DNA of 64,000 nt from contig NC_059504.1 of NCBI RefSeq assembly GCF_914767665.1, positions 10,418,501 to 10,482,500 on the forward strand, written 5' to 3'. Source of the DNA: Harmonia axyridis. Lineage: Eukaryota; Arthropoda; Insecta; Coleoptera; Coccinellidae. Both the position numbers and the translations under genes were made by a program. The notes under the pieces were generated by a model, which was not told where the DNA came from, searched no databases, and was given only the letters and a program-made list of their open reading frames with translations. Of the stretch, positions 57,565 to 64,000 are shown piece by piece. Every line of letters begins with the position of its first letter. The stretch's first letter is position 1.

Positions 57565-58805
57565 AATGTTTATTCAATTAGTAATCAAATTAAATTATTT
57601 TAGATGAAAATCCACACTAATCTGCCATTTCAGTATTGGTTTATCTGATACATTTATTTAAATTTTCTTGATGTGGGAACTAATTGGAGTAATTTGGTGT
57701 TCAGATTCTGTTCAATACAAAAAATGGAACAATCAAATTGAAATCATATTTATGAGAATTCAAAATTTATAACAATAACTCATCACTAAGTTAATAACAT
57801 ATTTTATTGGTTCCCATTCACTCCTAACTGAATGAAAGATGTGGATTTTTTAAAATATGATAACATAAATTTTCTATGAATATATTAAATACCCATGCGT
57901 TGACTTCTCGGTGTTGATTCAAGTTTTTCACAAGACTCTCAAGCATTCAATTCTGCAAGGAGTTAATGAAATAAGTAGCCTAATCTGCATCAACGATTTT
58001 ATGACAATTGCATCGTGCATCTGTAACTAATAAGCAAATTAAATATTATGTAATGTATCAATTTAATAGAGTATGAACAAAGACTTTTTATTGTTCACCA
58101 TACAAACGAATTTCTATTATGATAATTGTCAAGCATTTGGACATCGATTTCATTTATCTTATAAATATTCATAAGTCGCATGCAGCGATAAAAACAAACG
58201 TGAGTCTGTAACAATTCCTAAGTATGGTTTATTTGTCATTCTAACCGAAAAGGAGAAAATTTTTGAAACAAATTCAATGCCGAACGTGAAGAGTATGCGT
58301 AAATTGAGCTCAGTATGCGTCTGTCAACCTGAAAACCACAGAATTTGAATTTCTTCATTTCCTATCGTAGTGGATTGAGTTGGGGCAATGAATATTGATA
58401 TCAATATTTTTCCTGAATCATGGAAGACTTCCTATTGAATTTTATCGGCGACAGGTATAATACAGTTTCTCTTCCATAAATATTTATACAACAATAAACG
58501 ATAGTACCGTTAGGAACAAGAATTTGTTTGTCCACTGATAATAGATGCAAACTCAGTCTGCTATAGGTTATTATTAAATCGTACAATAGGTCTGTTTGGC
58601 CAGAAATATGATCTACCGTTTTGTGCAGTGTAATGTATCGGAAATTGATGTTCATGATGGAAAAACAGCTATTTCATGCATTAGGTAGCAATGAATGGGA
58701 AGTGTTTCCGGAATTAGTCTTGATACTTCCGGAAATTCAGTTTTTTATCGAAATTGACAACTCTATATCAAATTTTTCATATGGAGCTTTAACATTCATA
58801 TCTGA
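57565..58805. other. No recognisable gene
   Basis: AT-rich sequence between two copies of the same MITE family; no supported feature. Confidence 0.4.
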
Positions 58806-58813
58806 ACTATCTC

Positions 58814-59929
58814 CATGGGCGCCCGCAGGGGGGGGCAAGGGGGGGCCACGCCCCCCCCTGAGATTTTGAATGCCTCATTTTTCAGCACAACACCCTCAAT
58901 ATCACTTTCTCAATCCAAAGGGCAAGGAAAAAAGGAAAGTAATAGATTCACAACTATTTTCCGGTTTTCAATGGAATTACATACTATACGTATAATCCAT
59001 AATCGGCAGAGGTATTTTTTGAATTGAAAACTTTCTTAGGCGCGTTGAGCACTTCTTGGGTGGAGAAAATTCATGGAACCGAAAGCACTCCATGCGTGTC
59101 AATTTGTTTATAAATTCATCTTATACACTGCGTCCGTAACCGTTAAGTATGGAACAAAATTCATTTTTAGCTAAACAGACCATTTTAAGAAATAATCCTG
59201 AAACACGTCGGTTTTTTATTTTAATTTACCGTATTTTAAAATAATAATCTAATATATAGGGTGAATTACTTTCGAGTAATGACGTCAGCGTCATTTTTTT
59301 TGAAAGGAACACCCCAATTTGTCTCAATTTTCCGATTACTCTGGCTGAGCAGATTCCAAAAATGTATCACATATTGATTCCAATTGGTACAGGGTGGACA
59401 AAAATACAATAGTTTTGTGTGTGCTCATAAAGTGACGCGTAACATTCTTTATTAGTTAAATTAACAATATTATCAAAAATACGGCAATTGGTTTGAATTT
59501 AACACCCTGTAGTTTGTTACATTTTTAGATTAATAAAAATGTATAAAAATAAGAAATAATTTCTTTCATATTCTGTCTGCTACACCACAAGTACCAAACA
59601 TGTTTGGAAACAGCTCATTTTTATTAGTCTAAAAATTTAACAAACTACAGGGTGTTACATTCAAACCAATTAGCGCTAGACAATAAGTATTGTTAATTTA
59701 ACTAATAAAGAATATTATGCGTTATTTTACGAAACTATTGTATTTTTGTCCACCCTGTACCAATTCTAGTGATCTTTTGAAATTCAGAGTAGACGCTGGT
59801 GATAAATATAAATACAGAAATAGAAAGAAACGGAATACTGATGTCGCCTACGACAGTCATGGACGCCTTATCGTTTTTCAATAATTTTCATTTTGCCCCC
59901 CCTGAGAAAAATTTCTGCGGGCGCCCATG
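58814..59929. mobile_element. hAT-like MITE (GCGCCCGCAG family) split by a ~880-bp insertion
   Basis: The left part, 58814 to about 58974, and the right part, about 59852-59929, together make one ~237-bp copy. The outer ends are the intact CATGGGCGCCCGCAG inverted repeats, and ACTATCTC flanks both sides (58806-58813, 59930-59937), proving a single insertion. The break falls in the TTTTCAATGACAATCATGG block seen whole at 57320. The inserted DNA contains the palindromic MITE at 59390-59757. Confidence 0.9.
59390..59757. mobile_element. Palindromic MITE with CAGGGTGGAC ends, TA duplication
   Basis: A 368-bp element, CAGGGTGGACAAAAATACAA at the left and the complement at the right, TA on both sides. 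The arms are about 140 bp (TTAGTTAAATTAACAATA shared) and close with inner CACCCTGTAGTTTGTTA / TAACAAACTACAGGGTG. Nested inside the insertion that splits the hAT-like MITE. Confidence 0.88.
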
Positions 59930-59937
59930 ACTATCTC

Positions 59938-60948
59938 ATATGTTCCCCGAAAACAATCAACGTAAATGACATTGACATCTAATATAATTCAGCATTTATA
60001 TCGTTCGAAATAATTATTGCTGAATTTAACGATTGATATTGTATTTTTATGTATTTATCACGGACTTCAAGTTATAAAAAATAGTAAAAGACTGAAAAAA
60101 TCTGTAGGACAATGTCAACAAGAGTTCAGGATTCCATATTCATGTGGTAATGAATTGTGAAAGTAATTAAAAACAAATTTTTTGAGTTTCAGAATGTTTT
60201 AAAGAATGAAATTATAATGAATTTGTCAATTTTTAACTAATTTCGAGAACACAAATCCAAAAATTTCAACAAATAAAATATGATATGGAATTGCTTTTCA
60301 GTTGTTTGTTCATGTGATATAGGTTGAATTTTTGGTTAATTTTTGAAGATCAGTAAGTGATATTTTGTTGCTTCAATGAGCTCAATGGACCGAATCCAAG
60401 TTTTTTGTTTTGGATTCTTATTCGTTCAATTTTTGAAAGATGAAATTTTCAGCTTTATAATTTACGTTGATTACGGATGGACTGAAAGAGACAGAGGTAT
60501 GTTGCATAAAAAATTCTTTTGTTCAGTTCAGCTCTTAGTTATTTGCGGTTAGCCATCAAATATAATGCTCGATAAATTAGGTGTTTCCAAAGCATTGTAT
60601 TGGTTGGGGTTTTTTGTTTTCCATATTGGTCTCTGCAAAATATAATGGGATTTACCTATATTTGAAGCTTACAGAAATAAAAATGAGAGAAGCACTGACG
60701 TAATGTCAGCTGATTTTGCGTGCATGTTAAATTCCGTATAATGATATTTTGAAAAAATTTCGTTTCAACTTGAAGCAACTATTTTACTATTGAAATATTT
60801 CTGATTGATGCTATTTTCCATTTTGAAATAGTTGACATTTTTGGTTCTTGTATGCTAAAGAAATAAAATGGTTTTTTATAAGGTGCCTTCTCATTTTATA
60901 ATTTTTTTAATGATGTGCACAGTACACAATGAAACTGTTAAAAATGAA
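59938..60948. other. No recognisable gene
   Basis: AT-rich sequence, no supported feature. Confidence 0.4.
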
Positions 60949-61070
60949 GTAGCTTGATAAAATGTACTTGATTTTTCAAGTACTTGGTAAATAAATACTT
61001 GACTTGAACTTGACTAGATTTCAAGTTAAGTATGTACCTTTAATATAAAGTGAAGCAGTGCATCTCTATA
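60949..61070. repeat. CTTGACTTGA-type repeat, copy 3
   Basis: AGTAGCTTGATAAAATGTAC, TTCAAGTACTTGG, TACTTGACTTGAACTTGACT and TTTCAAGTTAAGT, then GTGCATCTCTA, the complement of a TAGAGATGCAC-type end. Probably a short remnant of the same element type as 25757 and 35026. Confidence 0.6.
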
Positions 61071-63063
61071 AGTGACTAATGTATGAAAATTTTGCAATAA
61101 ATATTTGAATCTATGTCTGATAGACGGTTACCAAAATATATGTTGACCTGTGTTATTTTCGGAGTAACATGCCAATCATCAGTGATTCAAATCCAATCTT
61201 GACTATTCTCGTCTCAACTCAATATTCCTTTGTTCCCTTGGACAGAGCGGCTTCTGTCTTTCCATTTTGAAGGGCATTCAAAAACCCATTATTTGTTCAA
61301 GTGATATTTTGAAGTGCTAATTCAAAAGTCTATTATTAACGAGAACCAAAGTTACCTCATTCGAATAAATAAACATTTATCACCTTTAATTGCTTTGAAC
61401 ACTCGACGATATCAATATTTTATCCTATGAACTTTTGTTTTATTACCTAGTGGATTCAAATGGATTTCATAGAAAGCGCCTCATATCAGTAAATCTAAAT
61501 TAGGAACAGACCAGTTTACTCAGGAATAATAATTCAACATTTAACAACTCTTGATAGTGAATCGTCTGTTGTTTATCAATTGGTTTGGTTATGTGAAATA
61601 TGTTAGTATCGTAGAGTGCAACTGAATGCAAGAATATGATAACACTTTCAGTCTGAGTACATTCTCGTGAATCATCGATAACTCTTCCATTTTAAATCTT
61701 TTGAAGTATTTCTTTTAGGGGAAGTTGATCGTAATAGTTATATTAAAAATACTCGCCGGTAGATCCCTCACTCCTTCAAGAAAAGATTTTTTTTTGGATA
61801 CTTGATTCTAGGAGGGGTACTCTATATGAATTTTTTCCCTAGGACCTACCGTTTGGCCCCTGTCCTTATGAAAATAATTTATGCAAAAAACTTTTCATTT
61901 GGACAAAAATGGTTGAAAGAAAGAGTATCAAAATTTCTATCATTAAAGAAAACATCAAACCTCAAATATCGAGATAATAACTAATCAAATATGAGATTGT
62001 GACCCTCAGTAGGTTTTTTGTAGTGGTACTTTCAAATTGCCCACAGAGGAATGAGACTTGAATGTCAAAAAAATCCCCAACACCCCGTATACTCGAAAAC
62101 CGCGAGGAAAATCGGAGGTTTGGAAGCTTTCCTGGGGCTTTGAGACGATTTCGAGGGGGATCTTATTCTTGTCATTTTTGCTCTAGATGTTCCCGTTTAG
62201 GATGTGATTTTGTATACCTACTACATACCTGGATTCTTAGCAGAAGGGCTATATCTGTATAAGATAAACTTGCATATGAGAATCCCTGGTTTCTGCATGT
62301 ATTTCATTTATAAATGAAAAATTATCGTGGGCGATACGACGTGTATAACAGATCACAAAAAACAATTTTGCACAATTTCTGCCTGTCTGTGCATAATCTC
62401 CGAAACAATCGAACGAATTCTGTTGATGTTCTCACAGGTAGATAGAACATATCTTGGAGCTCTTGTTTCATCAAAATTGGTTGAAATCGAAAAAATTCCA
62501 TCAAAATAACATCGAAAATAGTTATTAATATTTTGGTTCGTTAATTCAATTGATGAAATTTTGGAATCTTTTGAAACAATATTAGAACAGGTCCTGAATT
62601 GAATCCTTATCATTATCGATATCGAGCATAATAAATTGAAAATAAGCATCTTATAAGAATGGACACAGTATATATTTATTCATTCGCTGAGTCCATAAAA
62701 TTTCATTTCGTTGAAGAAAACTATAAAAACATTGGTTTCGTTTTTGGAATCGAGACTTGAATAAATCTACTTAATGTGACTGAAATGTGGTTTCAAATTT
62801 GAATAATTCAAGACTTGGATCGTGATGTATTTATCGTTTACGTTTTCTTTGAAACAATTTACTTTCATTAGAAATCATAAGGGGCAACATGCAGTTCTTG
62901 ATAACCATTTTGGTTAATTGTTTCAGATAATCAATCTTTGAAATGATAGGTGCTATTATCAATTATCTTCAGTTCGTTAATTAATTTTTTTTTGGTTTTA
63001 CCTTTTAGATGGTGTAAGTAAAAAAATAATTCTAGAAATACGAGGAGCACTCGTTCGTTCATT
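61071..63063. other. No recognisable gene
   Basis: AT-rich; 62340-62500 has AAAATTGGTTGAAATCG-type text like that of old dispersed repeats, without visible boundaries. Confidence 0.35.
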
Positions 63064-63135
63064 CGCCAATTGCATCTTTTGAGGTCACGTAACTGTATAT
63101 TGCTAATAATGTGGTCCTCAAAGATGCAACTGGCG
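63064..63135. repeat. Inverted repeat, 20-21-bp arms
   Basis: CGCCAATTGCATCTTTTGAG (63064-63083) pairs with CCTCAAAGATGCAACTGGCG (63116-63135), one bulge and one mismatch, with a 31-bp loop. Possibly the ends of a very short MITE or a hairpin. Confidence 0.75.
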
Positions 63136-64000
63136 CTCTTTACTTAACTGCTTTCCTTTTTCGATATTACGCTTGAATTCTTTATTTTTTCTTATTCTGA
63201 TGAAGCTTTCAAACCGAAATTTCGTACAAAGCTTTAAATAGTTATTCCATATATACAAGCAAAATTTCAACTCGATCCAATAATTAATTAACATAATAAT
63301 TAACAATCTTAACCGCAGAATTCGAGATCCTTATACCTTCTCTGAAAATCTCAAGTTTCTAGATCTTTGTGTTCGGTAGTTATTGTGTTTACGGCTTGAC
63401 GGACGGACAGAATCGAATTTGAAAACGGTTTCGTCATCAGTGAGTCGCGAGGTGAGTCGAAACTTTTCGTTTGCTACTGAAATAATCATCTTGGTTGAAA
63501 TTAACATTATATGTATAATGAACAAAACAAAAAAAGAAGTATTCATTCACGTTCAATGAATTCATATTAACAAATCAGAGGATTCGAACTACTGAATACA
63601 TAATTTCATTGATTTTTCCATTTTTCTTGTAAACCATTAATATTCAGCCTAAATAATAAAGTCTTCGGTGCAAAAAGTGACATATTGCAAGTTTCAATAT
63701 AAAAATTTTTTTCATCATAAAATACTGTATGCATCGCATTCATAAAATATGATCATAAACTGCATTTGGCGCCCTTATTTTGCAAAAACCTTTGACTAAT
63801 GGCTCGTCTTTTTACATCCACACTCCACACTTCCATTCAATATAACCTGTACACATAAATCACTATCATTAATTTTAATGACTTTTCTCTATAAAACAAA
63901 CATAATATTTTATTCACAATTTCATGAAATATTCATAACTACTCACTCTACGCAATCCAAATATAGATGAGATACTTATTCCATTGCCTTTTCAGATACA
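63136..64000. other. No recognisable gene
   Basis: AT-rich; GACGGACGGACAG at 63398-63410 is a motif common in old insect dispersed repeats. Nothing else supported. Confidence 0.35.

Noticed and set aside
61802..62262. Short frames with Arg/Ser-rich text (60-66 codons)
   Set aside because: No homology recognised and no start or splice context; treated as chance.

Overview
This is eukaryotic, AT-rich nuclear DNA, almost certainly from an insect. The split genes have short introns (about 50-300 bp). The repeats are typical of insects: a Jockey-type LINE, several mariner/Tc1 elements, and hAT-like MITEs. I favour a beetle on general character, but nothing in the window proves the order. Intron-exon models below come from my own reading of splice sites, reading phase and protein families; no search was run.

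Positions 1-16.6 kb are gene-rich. An internally deleted LINE (1-2286) lies next to the 5' three exons of an RNF13/Goliath-type PA-domain ubiquitin ligase on the minus strand (the rest lies left of the window). A complete seven-exon UDP-glucuronate decarboxylase (Uxs, 5854-7671, plus strand) diverges from it. Then, on the minus strand, come ribosomal protein eL33 (RpL35A, 9393-10842 plus a 5'-TOP leader exon at 11034-11060) and a complete seven-exon DNAJC3/p58IPK co-chaperone (12780-16448). DNAJC3 has a perfect CCAAT-N9-CCACG ER-stress element about 140 bp upstream of its start codon. Three of these four genes work in the secretory pathway.

Positions 16.6-64 kb hold no recognisable host coding gene. 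This part is introns or intergenic DNA filled with transposon remains. There are mariners at 19.5, 23.0, 27.2, 31.4 and 43.9 kb, and Tc1-like elements at 39.4 and 45.7 kb. Non-autonomous elements with clear 8-bp target duplications lie at 19.1, 29.7, 47.0, 54.9, 57.3 and 58.8 kb, and long inverted-repeat MITEs at 13.0 and 59.4 kb. An eight-unit ~153-bp tandem array (47.43-48.63 kb) runs straight into a GC-rich block that looks like a non-coding first exon and promoter (48.6-49.0 kb) of a gene whose coding exons I cannot see.

The most interesting observations are: (1) a ~220-bp tandem duplication that gave RpL35A two alternative terminal coding exons, the canonical-type one having its own splice donor 2 nt after its stop; (2) the ER-stress element in the DNAJC3 promoter; (3) several transposon families whose members, target duplications and nesting can be read directly. 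I saw no CRISPR array, operon or prokaryotic system, and none is expected here.
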